From Chloroflexus aggregans DSM 9485 (GTDB taxonomy: Bacteria; Chloroflexota; Chloroflexia; Chloroflexales; Chloroflexaceae): a stretch of DNA of 64,000 nucleotides. A program made the position numbers and the translations under genes. The notes beneath the pieces are model-generated. The model did not search any database and was not told where the DNA came from. It saw nothing but the letters and a program-made list of their open reading frames with translations. The stretch spans positions 1,563,353-1,627,352 of the forward strand of contig NC_011831.1 in NCBI RefSeq assembly GCF_000021945.1, written 5' to 3'. Below, piece by piece: positions 8,501-16,782 of this stretch (position 1 is the stretch's first letter; each line of letters opens with the position of its first letter).

Positions 8501-9807
8501 AACCCACGACCATCGCGTTGCCACGCCGCCCGGCTGGTACTACTGACCAACGCCTGCACTACCGGCACATCAAGTTGCGCAAAAGGATGCGGTGTCTGAT
8601 CACCCAGCGCAAAACTCAGGGTCGAGACCAACACATCGAATGGACCGGCTTGTTGGAGCAGATCGAGTGCGATTGGTAATCCGGCAGCGTTCGTCTCTTT
8701 GAGTGACTGGGTGTAGACCGCTCGTACCTGTAAACCGTGCTCCTGCAAGCCTTCGATCAGGGCATCGACAAAACCGGTATTGCCACCGAGCAGATGGGCA
8801 CGGTAGAAGATCAATCCGGCCACCGGCGCCTCAGAGATGGCCGGCCCAGATGCGACCTTCGACCGCCGGCGAGGTCGAGGTGGGGTATAAATCCCATGCA
8901 TCGGTAACGCCACCGGCGGATCGTAGCCCCAACCACTCACCAGCAAGTGGTCGCTCAGACACTGCAAGCCATTGGCGAGATTAACCGCACCACCGGCTTG
9001 AAAATAGTTCGCAATGAGCATCGCCAGTGGCACCCCGACGGTCGAACGTGCCATGAGATCAGGATCGGCTTGCTCAACTGCCGGCAAACAGAGAAGAAAA
9101 CCACCGGTAGTCGCTGCCCAACGCTGTAAACGGTCAAGTCCGTAGGCAAACGCCGCCGGACTGTGTAATCGCACCACCACAATCGCCGCTGCGGGCAATT
9201 GCTGTTCGAGCAATTGATCGATTGCCGGAGGATCGGTCAATCGACCGATATGAGCCATCTGCACCGGTGCAAATCCCTCCGGCAACAACTGCTGCGCCTG
9301 CGCCAACGCCAGCAAATCGGTATCGGCTTGACTCAGCACCAGTATCCCGTTACCGGTCATCACCGGTAGCGACTCGCGCTCTGTTGGTGGCGTGGCGAGA
9401 CCATCCCACGCAAAAGCGTTAAATAGGTGTGGACGAAGTGCCGGTGGCGGTGCCGGTGGACGTTCGGCAACCAGTAGCTCCTCGATAAAGTCGTAGAGGA
9501 TCGGGATAAGCGCCGGATCGTTTAGGGAATGAAACCAATAGGGCCGACCATCGAACAGGAGCAGGGCCACATTCGCCAACGGGCATGGCCCTAAACAACC
9601 GCCCTGACTAAGATGAACCCGGTTGCGTAACCGTCGCCGTTCCCATTCCGTGTGGTAGAGATCGGTCGGCACTGGGGCAAAACCACGTTCGGTATGACCA
9701 CAACAGCAGCCGGTGGCACAGACGATCAGCATCCCACGCCGAGCACCGGCATTGACCAGACGCCCATCGAGACGCTGTACCATATTGCGCTTGATCTGTT
9801 CGGCCAT
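5587..9807 (-). CDS. cobN: Cobaltochelatase large subunit CobN with N-terminal ferredoxin-like domain
   Basis: This 1406-residue protein is longer than usual CobN (about 1250). The first 110 residues carry cysteines at 30, 34-36, 71 and 75 (CATGCCCG and CLGPC), the pattern of thioredoxin-like [2Fe-2S] ferredoxins. The rest is CobN/BchH chelatase, with [40 protein letters not shown] and [12 protein letters not shown]. These match CobN rather than the BchH encoded at 18065, which has [12 protein letters not shown] at the equivalent place. It should insert Co2+ into hydrogenobyrinate diamide, and lies under the B12 riboswitch between cobO and cobT. No CobS/CobT chelatase ATPase partner is in the window, so BchI/BchD-type subunits may serve. 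The start is supported by GGAGGAGG next to the ATG at 9807. Confidence 0.9.
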   Translation of the reverse strand: [1406 protein letters not shown]

Positions 9808-9846
9808 ACCTCCTCCGTCACCGAGATATTGCAGCGCGGCAATACC

Positions 9847-10455
9847 TCAGTATTCAATCCCCGGCTGAGCGCGAATGCCCTGATCGCGAAACGGATGCTT
9901 CACCTCGTGCATCTCCGTCACCAAATCGGCATACTCGATCAACTCCGACGGCGCATACCGACCGGTAATAATCAGATGCAACATCGGCGGCTTATGCGCT
10001 CTGAGCCACGCCACCACCTCGCTCGCCGGCACCCACCCATAGTGCATCACATAGGTAAACTCATCGAGCAAAAAGACATCGTAATCGCCGCCGGCAATCT
10101 GCTGCTTCGCCACTTCCCAGCCGTGCAGCGCCCGTGCTTGGGTCTCATCAAGATTCCGACTCGTCCACGTGAAGCCATCACCCATCGGCGTCAGCGTAAT
10201 GCCCATGCGTTTCAGCGCACGCAACTCGCCAAAGTTTGCCTGTTCGTGTTTGATAAACTGTACGCCACCTACCCGCATATCACGGCCCCAAGCGCGCAAC
10301 AAAATGCCGAGGGCCGCCGTCGTTTTGCCTTTACCGTTACCGGTATTGACAATCACCAAGCCCTTCGGCGTATGGCTAGCCCGCACCGCCTTACGGCGCT
10401 CTTTCGCTTCTGGTGATAAACCCGGCTCCACAGGAGTTGTCGTCTCGTCCGACAC
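9847..10455 (-). CDS. cobO: Cob(I)yrinic acid a,c-diamide adenosyltransferase (BtuR/CobO type)
   Basis: The protein has 202 residues from a GTG at 10453-10455 with AAGGAG six bases upstream (10462-10467). The longer frame to 10485 would begin inside the riboswitch terminator region and is rejected. The P-loop [12 protein letters not shown], the [13 protein letters not shown] region and [16 protein letters not shown] are characteristic of CobA/CobO/BtuR adenosyltransferases, which move the 5'-deoxyadenosyl group of ATP to reduced corrinoids. It is the first gene after the cobalamin riboswitch, so it should be off when cobalamin is plentiful. cobN follows after about 40 bases. Confidence 0.95.
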   Translation of the reverse strand: MSDETTTPVEPGLSPEAKERRKAVRASHTPKGLVIVNTGNGKGKTTAALGILLRAWGRDMRVGGVQFIKHEQANFGELRALKRMGITLTPMGDGFTWTSRNLDETQARALHGWEVAKQQIAGGDYDVFLLDEFTYVMHYGWVPASEVVAWLRAHKPPMLHLIITGRYAPSELIEYADLVTEMHEVKHPFRDQGIRAQPGIEY

Positions 10456-10482
10456 AGCACGCTCCTTATGTTGACATATAAA

Positions 10483-10513
10483 CAAAAACCCCAGCCGTTC
10501 TCGTCGGCTGGGG
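10483..10513 (-). terminator. Intrinsic terminator of the cobalamin riboswitch
   Basis: CCCCAGCCG and CGGCTGGGG form a perfect 9-bp stem (10489-10497 with 10505-10513, loop of seven) followed on the minus strand by TTTTTGTTT. It lies between the aptamer and the cobO start, so it is the likely expression platform. Confidence 0.92.
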
Positions 10514-10582
10514 TCATGAAACGATAACGCAAAAATGCGCTTCGTTCATCCTCCTTGGCGCGAGAAGGGCTGAACGAGAACA

Positions 10583-10704
10583 CATCGCGGCAGGCGTCCT
10601 GGCTTCCGGCGTAGTACATCCGGTTACAGTTGCGACACAGCGCTGGACTTTCACCAGCTTCCACCTTTACGCCCTAGCATCCGGGCTAACGGGTCACCGC
10701 GATG
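10583..10704 (-). ncRNA. Cobalamin riboswitch aptamer
   Basis: Read on the minus strand, this stretch holds the diagnostic order of conserved B12-element segments: GGTGGAAGCTGGTGAAAGTC, then TCGCAACTGTAACCGG, then GGAAGCCAGGACGCCTGCC. It is closed by an outer helix of CATCGCGG (10697-10704) with CCGCGATG (10583-10590). It sits about 70 bases before a strong intrinsic terminator and about 130 bases before the cobO GTG, the arrangement of a transcription-attenuating riboswitch. It should control the block cobO-cobN-cobT-cbiMNQO-cbiB-cbiX. Confidence 0.96.
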
Positions 10705-10787
10705 AGTATGGAATTGCTTACGTGCAAACGTACTGTGATTATAACACAACTCTATCCAGGAACCTGCTACGCCTCGCGCAAAGGCAC

Positions 10788-12305
10788 CTACTTCAGAAAG
10801 AGATGATACGCCGGATTATCACTCTGCTCGCGATAGGGATAGCCGAGGCGCGACAATGAAGCGTAAAACCGATCAAGGTCAGCATCAGGCACCTGAATCC
10901 CGGCCAGCACCCGACCATGGGCGCTGCCGTGATTGCGGTAGTGGAACAGACTAATATTCCACGAGGCATCGAGCGATTCGAGAAACTGCAACAACGCCCC
11001 CGGTCGTTCGGGAAACTCGAACGAGAAGAGACGCTCATCGGTTGCTTCCGGTGCGCGTCCCCCAACCATATGGCGCAGATGGATAATCGCCAACTCATCG
11101 TTGGTCAAGTCAACGACGGTATAGCCGGCCTGACGCAACCGATCGGCCAGTTCATGGCGCTGACGCGCGTCGGTCAATTGGATACCGACAAAGACGTTGG
11201 CATCGGGACGCGGTGCATAGCGATAGTTGAACTCGGTGATATTGTGCGGCCCGATCACCCGGCAAAACTGTTTAAACGAACCGGGTCGTTCGGGAATGGT
11301 CACGGCAAACAGTGCCTCGCGCCGTTCACCGATCTCGGCCCGTTCGGCAACGTGGCGCAGGCGATCAAAGTTCATATTCGCACCGCACGTCAGTGCAACC
11401 ACCGGCAGATCGGCACCGTGTTCGGCACTATATCGCTTCAAACCGGCAACAGCCAACGCCCCCGCCGGCTCCATAATTGCGCGCGTATCCTCAAACACAT
11501 CCTTAATCGCCGCGCACACCTCATCGGTCGTAACGCGGACAAAATCATCAACGTAGCGCTGCACAATCGCAAAGGTATGCTCGCCGACGCGCCGCACCGC
11601 TACGCCATCAACAAAAATGCCAACTTGATCGAGCGTCACCCGATAACCGGCCCGCACGCTCTGATACATCGCATCGGAATCATCTGGCTCAACGGCGATA
11701 ATCTCGATATTGGGGTTGATGCTCTTGAGAAAGATGGCAATTCCGGCGATCAAACCGCCGCCACCAACCGGCACAAAAACCCGATAGCGCTCAGCCCGCA
11801 TCTGCTGCGAAATCTCGAGTCCAATCGTCCCCTGGCCGGCAATCACCAACGGATCGTCATAGGGATGGATAAACGTCAGCCCCAACTCTTGTTGTAAGCG
11901 GTAAGCGTAGGCTTCGGCGTCACTATAGCTATCGCCGTAGAGCACGACCTCGGCATTACGACGACGGCAGGCGGCAACTTTAATCTCCGGCGTTGTCACC
12001 GGCATCACGATCAGCGTGCGAATGCCCAACTGCTGGCCAGAATAAGCCACCCCTTGGGCGTGATTACCGGCCGAAGCCGTAATCACACCCCGCTCCTTCT
12101 CGGCAGGGCTAAGATGGGCCATACGGTTGTAGGCACCACGCAGCTTAAACGAGAAGATTGGGAGGAGATCCTCACGCTTAAAAAAAATCTTTGTGCCAAG
12201 CCGCTCACTCAATAACGGTGCAAAGTGCAATGGAGTCTCTTTCACCACATCGTATACTCGACTGGTGAGAATACGTTGCACGTAGGCAAAATCAGGGTTC
12301 GGCAT
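10788..12305 (-). CDS. ilvA: Threonine ammonia-lyase, biosynthetic (IlvA)
   Basis: The protein has 505 residues from the ATG at 12305, with AAGGAG about ten bases upstream. The start lies inside the last codons of the GGEF gene, so the two are overlapping and co-transcribed. The PLP lysine lies in FSFKLRGAYN near residue 60, with a glycine-rich phosphate loop (PVGGGGLIAG). Two regulatory ACT-like domains follow (ERPGSFKQFCR near residue 340 and ERPGALLQFLESLD near 430), as in the isoleucine-feedback-regulated long form. The enzyme deaminates threonine to 2-oxobutanoate for isoleucine synthesis. It is the expected full length. Confidence 0.96.
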   Translation of the reverse strand: MPNPDFAYVQRILTSRVYDVVKETPLHFAPLLSERLGTKIFFKREDLLPIFSFKLRGAYNRMAHLSPAEKERGVITASAGNHAQGVAYSGQQLGIRTLIVMPVTTPEIKVAACRRRNAEVVLYGDSYSDAEAYAYRLQQELGLTFIHPYDDPLVIAGQGTIGLEISQQMRAERYRVFVPVGGGGLIAGIAIFLKSINPNIEIIAVEPDDSDAMYQSVRAGYRVTLDQVGIFVDGVAVRRVGEHTFAIVQRYVDDFVRVTTDEVCAAIKDVFEDTRAIMEPAGALAVAGLKRYSAEHGADLPVVALTCGANMNFDRLRHVAERAEIGERREALFAVTIPERPGSFKQFCRVIGPHNITEFNYRYAPRPDANVFVGIQLTDARQRHELADRLRQAGYTVVDLTNDELAIIHLRHMVGGRAPEATDERLFSFEFPERPGALLQFLESLDASWNISLFHYRNHGSAHGRVLAGIQVPDADLDRFYASLSRLGYPYREQSDNPAYHLFLK

Positions 12306-14052
12306 AGCGAGACAACTCCTTCGTGCCGCAGACACAATTGCGCCCACGTTGTTTGGCCAGGTAAAGCGCCCGGTCGGCATCAACGACTAATGAAGATGGA
12401 TCAGGATGAACATCGGCCTGAAAACTGGCAACCCCAATACTCAAGGTCATCGAGATGAGATGACCATCAATGGTAAAAGGGACGGACATGACATGCTGAC
12501 GCAACCGCTCGGCAGCCAACAAAGCCGATTCGTATCGTGTTTCCGGCAAGATCAAGCCATATTCCTCGCCACCATAGCGGGCCAAAATATCGACATCACG
12601 CACATACCGACGGCAACGCAAGGCTACCTCGCGTAACAATTTATCACCGACGACATGACCGTATGTGTCGTTCACCTGCTTAAAATGGTCGAGATCAATC
12701 ATCGCAATGCTCACCGGTGTGCGATAACGGCGCGACCGCTCGATCTCGTGGTGGAGGATTTGGAAGAAATGCCGGCGATTCACCAGTTCGGTCAACACAT
12801 CAGTAATCGTCAACGACTGGATGTGGGCAAAGCGCATGGCGTTGTGCAATGCTCCTGCAACGGTTGCGGCCAGCAATTCGAGTGCGCTCAGATCGGACAT
12901 CGCATAGACATCGCGCTGATCGCTACCGACAACCAACGCACCAATGATACGATCATCAACGATCAACGGTGTTGCCATAAACGATCCCTCTGCCAGATTG
13001 CCTTCAAGCTCGGGCAATGGCTGGGCGCCGGGCACCGCTAGCATCTGCGCACCTGATAAGCGCAACGATACCCCAAACCGTAAAACATAGCCGGCTAAGC
13101 CGTGTGTCACCGGCCAGCGTTGTACCGGTTGACGACCATCTGGTGTATACACATAGACATATTCGGCCGTCCGTTGATCGACGAGCGTTGCAATCATAAA
13201 TCGGCTATGACGAACCAGACGCGATACAGCACGATGAATGGCTTGATACAGTTGTTCGAGGTCGAGGGTAGCCCCCATCTCCAGACTAGCCTGGTACAGC
13301 GCATACCGCTCATCGGCATTGCGCATAGCCCGCTGATACATTCGTGAACTATGCAGAGCAATCGCCGTCTGGAGGGCAATGGCCTGCAAGATGTCACGAT
13401 CCGATTCCTGGAACGGCTCATCACGCATACGGTAGAGGGCGAGAATCCCCAACGGTGTATTGCCATAGACGATCGATGTTGCCAGTAATGAGCGCACCCC
13501 ACGATGAACCAGTTCGGGCAGCGCTACCGGATGGTTGGGATAATCGGCAATAAGAATCGACGTTCGTTGCTTGATGAGCTGCCACATCAAACCACGCCGC
13601 TGTGTCACAATCGGAGTAAGGGTATTAACCGGCAGGTTGACCAGATGGCCGATGGTTAACCGTTCACGTTCGGGATCGTAGAGCGGCAACGAACCGGCAT
13701 CGGCGTCGAGCAGCTCCATCGCAAAACGCACCACTTGCTCCAACACGTGTTCGATATCGAGCTTACTCGAAATAGCAATCACCATCTCGCTTAACCGATG
13801 ATCGGCACGGCGAACAGACACGGCTTGCAAAGCGATCAGGAAGGCAAACGTCGTGCCTGCTTCGTTCAACAACGGTTGGCGGGTAACGGTATAACGACGA
13901 CCTTGCAACAATACTTCGTTTTCCGGCTCAGCATGCACCAGATCAGGTAAGAGAGGAGTAACGTCAGGTAATAATGGACGTAGGGCTTCGCTGCAAGCTA
14001 CTACCTCACCGGACGGTGAAACCAGTACCGCAAGCTGACAAGAACCATCCAT
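12292..14052 (-). CDS. Diguanylate cyclase with two GAF domains
   Basis: The protein has 586 residues from the ATG at 14052, which has AAGGTGGAG just upstream. A frame opening at 14127 exists but has no ribosome site. A short PAS-like N-terminal part (about 1-75) is followed by two GAF domains (about 85-245 and 255-410) and a GGEF domain. The active site is GGEEY at 494-498, a conservative change from GGEEF. Five residues before it lies RDVD (485-488), the allosteric product-inhibition I-site. It should therefore make cyclic di-GMP in the cytoplasm in response to small ligands sensed by the GAF domains, with feedback control. No membrane segment is evident. It overlaps ilvA by 14 bases, and threonine aldolase lies upstream, so amino-acid genes surround it. 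Confidence 0.92.
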   Translation of the reverse strand: MDGSCQLAVLVSPSGEVVACSEALRPLLPDVTPLLPDLVHAEPENEVLLQGRRYTVTRQPLLNEAGTTFAFLIALQAVSVRRADHRLSEMVIAISSKLDIEHVLEQVVRFAMELLDADAGSLPLYDPERERLTIGHLVNLPVNTLTPIVTQRRGLMWQLIKQRTSILIADYPNHPVALPELVHRGVRSLLATSIVYGNTPLGILALYRMRDEPFQESDRDILQAIALQTAIALHSSRMYQRAMRNADERYALYQASLEMGATLDLEQLYQAIHRAVSRLVRHSRFMIATLVDQRTAEYVYVYTPDGRQPVQRWPVTHGLAGYVLRFGVSLRLSGAQMLAVPGAQPLPELEGNLAEGSFMATPLIVDDRIIGALVVGSDQRDVYAMSDLSALELLAATVAGALHNAMRFAHIQSLTITDVLTELVNRRHFFQILHHEIERSRRYRTPVSIAMIDLDHFKQVNDTYGHVVGDKLLREVALRCRRYVRDVDILARYGGEEYGLILPETRYESALLAAERLRQHVMSVPFTIDGHLISMTLSIGVASFQADVHPDPSSLVVDADRALYLAKQRGRNCVCGTKELSRYAEP

Positions 14053-14162
14053 ACTCCACCTTGTTACACCGCCAAGGCTGAACACCTTACCTTGCTCGCC
14101 CCGTCTCTTAGCCCGATGAACATCCACAGGCGAAGCGATACCGAACGCAGCGACGAGCCAAC

Positions 14163-15236
14163 CTACGCCAACAACTCAGCAGCTACCGCGATCACATGCT
14201 CGATATGCGACCGCTCGATCCCATAATGGGTCACTGCACGAATACTGGTTGAACCCATACTTCCCATCAAGATTCCCCGTGTCCGCAGTGCGGCCAGAAA
14301 CTCACTCACACTCAACCGGGGATGGACAAAGGTAAAGCGGACAATATTGGTCTGCACTCTGTTCAGATCAATCTGAATCCCAGGCAATTCGGCCAAACCG
14401 GCGGCCAGTAAACGAGCATTGGCGTGATCGACGGCCAACCGGTCGATCATCTGGTTCAGAGCGACGATACCGGCAGCGGCGATCACACCTGCTTGCCGCA
14501 TTCCGCCCCCCAGCATCTTTCGTACCCGCCGTACCCGTTTGATCACCGACGCCGGACCGGCCACCAGCGAGCCAATCGGCGCTGCCAATCCCTTCGAGAG
14601 ACAGAACATCACCGTATCGACGTGAGCGGTCAAGGCCGTAACCGGCACACCCAACGCGATTGCCGCATTAAAAATGCGCGCACCGTCAAGATGCAACGGC
14701 AGATCGTGCGCACGGGCCAAGGCGTGTACCCGGGCCAGATAATCAGGAGTTAATACCACACCACCGCACCGGTTATGGGTGTTCTCGAGGCAAATCACAC
14801 CGGGCGGGGCAAAATGGGCGTCGTCTACCTTCGTGGCTGCAACTTCCAACAGATCAAGATCGATTCGGCCATCAGCAGTGTTAGGCAACGGATGGTACAC
14901 CAACCCACCCAACGCACTCGCACCACCGGCTTCGTAATGATAGATGTGGCTTTCGCTGCCGAGGATCACCCGTTGCCCGCGCTGACAATGAGCGAGTAGC
15001 GCCGCCAGATTCCCCATTGTCCCGCTCGGAACCAATACTGCCGCCTCTTTACCGACCATTTCGGCGGCCAAACGCTCGAGCGCATTGACCGTCGGATCCT
15101 CACCGTACACATCATCACCGAGCACGGCATCAGCCATTGCCGCTCGCATCGCCGGGCCAGGCAGTGTTACCGTATCGCTCCGCAGATCGATCCGATCTGC
15201 CATCGATTCGGCATCAGACACAACATAGCCTTCCAT
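14163..15236 (-). CDS. ltaE: Low-specificity L-threonine aldolase
   Basis: The 357-residue fold-type I PLP enzyme begins [18 protein letters not shown] around residue 17, the family N-terminal signature. [14 protein letters not shown] and the PLP lysine in [13 protein letters not shown] near residue 205 are also present. It splits threonine or allo-threonine to glycine and acetaldehyde. The ATG at 15236 has GGAGG seven bases upstream. It shares direction with the GGEF gene and ilvA, and competes with IlvA for threonine. Confidence 0.94.
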   Translation of the reverse strand: MEGYVVSDAESMADRIDLRSDTVTLPGPAMRAAMADAVLGDDVYGEDPTVNALERLAAEMVGKEAAVLVPSGTMGNLAALLAHCQRGQRVILGSESHIYHYEAGGASALGGLVYHPLPNTADGRIDLDLLEVAATKVDDAHFAPPGVICLENTHNRCGGVVLTPDYLARVHALARAHDLPLHLDGARIFNAAIALGVPVTALTAHVDTVMFCLSKGLAAPIGSLVAGPASVIKRVRRVRKMLGGGMRQAGVIAAAGIVALNQMIDRLAVDHANARLLAAGLAELPGIQIDLNRVQTNIVRFTFVHPRLSVSEFLAALRTRGILMGSMGSTSIRAVTHYGIERSHIEHVIAVAAELLA

Positions 15237-15603
15237 CAGACCCTCCGGTGGACGAAACGATTTGCTGGTGAACCATTATAGCACGGTACGAAGCCTTGTT
15301 TGCTTTACCCTTATGCAATAATACTGACCATAGTTTGCCGACCAACGACGACATGTTGAGCAATTTTCATGGCATTATCGTGCGATATTCACCAAATTTA
15401 ACCAAGCGCAAAGATTTTGCACAATGATTGTCTATATTCCATGAGATTGACTCTCATGCTACAATTTGTTTGAACGTTCGTAGTTTTGATTCAGCACTAC
15501 ATTACCCTGGTAACTCAACCCGGTCTATAAGTTCGAGCACGGTTTCATACTTTGTGAACGTAGTACCAATTTTGGACTACATGCATAGCTAGAGGAGAAC
15601 AAC
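15237..15603. other. Divergent intergenic region upstream of ltaE and bchM
   Basis: The 367 bases between divergently read ltaE and bchM are clearly AT-richer than the flanking genes. I see no open frame or convincing sigma70 pair. The only distinct structure is the dyad at 15440-15458. Promoters for both the ltaE and the bch-hem transcripts must lie here. Confidence 0.6.
15440..15458. promoter_or_regulatory. Candidate operator dyad upstream of bchM
   Basis: CATGAGA and TCTCATG flank a five-base spacer (TTGAC), a perfect 7-bp inverted repeat about 145 bases before the bchM start in AT-rich DNA. This is the geometry of a dimeric repressor or activator site. The protein is unknown and no copy was noticed elsewhere in the window. 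Confidence 0.35.
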
Positions 15604-16284
15604 GTGCTTGAGGTCTCGCAGCACAAAGCTCAATTGCGCGACTATTTCAACGGTTTGGGCTTTGAACGCTGGTCGGCAATTTACGGCAACGCCCCCCTCT
15701 CCCTTGTCCGCCAAAGTATTCGGGAAGGGCATAACCGGATGCTGGCTGTGGCCGATACCTGGTTAGCCGATCAACCGCACCCAACTACTGCCCTCGATGT
15801 TGGCTGTGGCGTAGGCTTATTTAGCCTCATGCTGGCCCGCCGTGGCTATCGGGTTCGGGCAGTCGATATTGCGCCGCAAATGGTCGCTGCTACCCAACGT
15901 GCCGCACTCGCAGCCGGTTTCGCCGATCGGATTGAGTGCAGTGAAGCCGATATCGAGTCATTGCAGGAGCCGGCACAGGTGGTTGCCTGCTTTGATGTGT
16001 TGATCCACTATCCGCAACCCCTCTTCGGTCAGCTCTGCACCCATCTTGCCCGGCTCACCGAGCATACCCTGCTGCTGACCTACGCACCGTACAATTCGTT
16101 GCTCGCCGCGTTGCATTGGATCGGTGGTTGGTTCCCACATAGCCAGCGCCGTACCGAGATCCAGATGATCCGTGACCGTGAAGTGATGGAGATTCTCACC
16201 CGCGCCGGTCTGCGCGTCCATCGCCTCCATCCGATTCGTAGTCGGTTTTATCACGTTACCTTGATCGAGGCCCGCCGCAGATGA
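15604..16284 (+). CDS. bchM: Magnesium-protoporphyrin IX O-methyltransferase BchM
   Basis: The 226-residue class I SAM methyltransferase has YFNGLGFERWSAIYG near residue 14, the characteristic BchM/ChlM opening. The SAM-binding motif I is ALDVGCGVGLFS (about 61-72), and HYPQP and LLTYAPYN follow. It methylates the C13 propionate of Mg-protoporphyrin IX, making the substrate for AcsF two genes downstream. It starts with GTG, preceded by AGAGGAG at about 15591-15597. It is the first gene of the plus-strand bch-hem run. Confidence 0.95.
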   Translation: MLEVSQHKAQLRDYFNGLGFERWSAIYGNAPLSLVRQSIREGHNRMLAVADTWLADQPHPTTALDVGCGVGLFSLMLARRGYRVRAVDIAPQMVAATQRAALAAGFADRIECSEADIESLQEPAQVVACFDVLIHYPQPLFGQLCTHLARLTEHTLLLTYAPYNSLLAALHWIGGWFPHSQRRTEIQMIRDREVMEILTRAGLRVHRLHPIRSRFYHVTLIEARRR

Positions 16285-16382
16285 GATACCTGGCACGGCA
16301 ACGTTTGCCTTACGGTATCACCGGTCAGCTAGACCGCGTTTTATAAGGTTGTAGTTCAGAAACACAACTACAGGAGCAAACC

Positions 16383-16718
16383 ATGCGACGATTGCTGGTA
16401 GTGATGGCCCTTGGTGCAGTCGCTTTCATCCTGCACAAGTGGTACAACCGCGAGGTGCTGCTGGAGGGTGAGGGTTTCGTCCGCTTACAGAGCGAGCATG
16501 AGCACTTCCACTTCCACGTCGATCTCCCACCGGGGATGGAGATTCAGCCTGGTGATACGCTCGAAATTATGCATTTGCCACCGACCGAAGACGGACGTAC
16601 CAACGGTGAGATTTGCTACCGCAGCCCCATCCGGCTGTATAAGGCAAGCTGGTTGCGACGTTTCCTGACCAAGAAGAGTAGCCTCGTCGAGATCAACGAG
16701 CTGGTCGAACACCCGTAA
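16383..16718 (+). CDS. Small membrane-anchored protein of unknown function between bchM and acsF
   Basis: This is a 111-residue protein of no family I recognise. It has a clear ribosome site (CAGGAGC) before the ATG at 16383. Residues 4-18 form a single hydrophobic helix, likely a membrane anchor. It is followed by a soluble part with a histidine-rich strand (HEHFHFHVDLPPGMEI, about 39-54), a GDTLEIMHLPP segment and a basic C-terminal stretch (WLRRFLTKKSS). It fits tightly between bchM and acsF (98 and 64 bases either side), so a role at the Mg-protoporphyrin methyl ester step is plausible. AcsF in some phototrophs needs a small helper protein. That role is inference only. Confidence 0.75.
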   Translation: MRRLLVVMALGAVAFILHKWYNREVLLEGEGFVRLQSEHEHFHFHVDLPPGMEIQPGDTLEIMHLPPTEDGRTNGEICYRSPIRLYKASWLRRFLTKKSSLVEINELVEHP

Positions 16719-16782
16719 GGTTGGTATCGGGTACGAAGCCCGTGGCGTGATTGGTACAAACAGGATCGCAAAGGAGCAGAGC

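Noticed and set aside
5587-9807. A second BchH (Mg chelatase) gene
   Set aside because: Motifs ([28 protein letters not shown]), the B12 riboswitch upstream and neighbours cobO and cobT favour CobN.
15447-15465. TTGACT followed by TACAAT as a sigma70 promoter before bchM
   Set aside because: Only seven bases separate the two hexamers, far from the needed 16-18.
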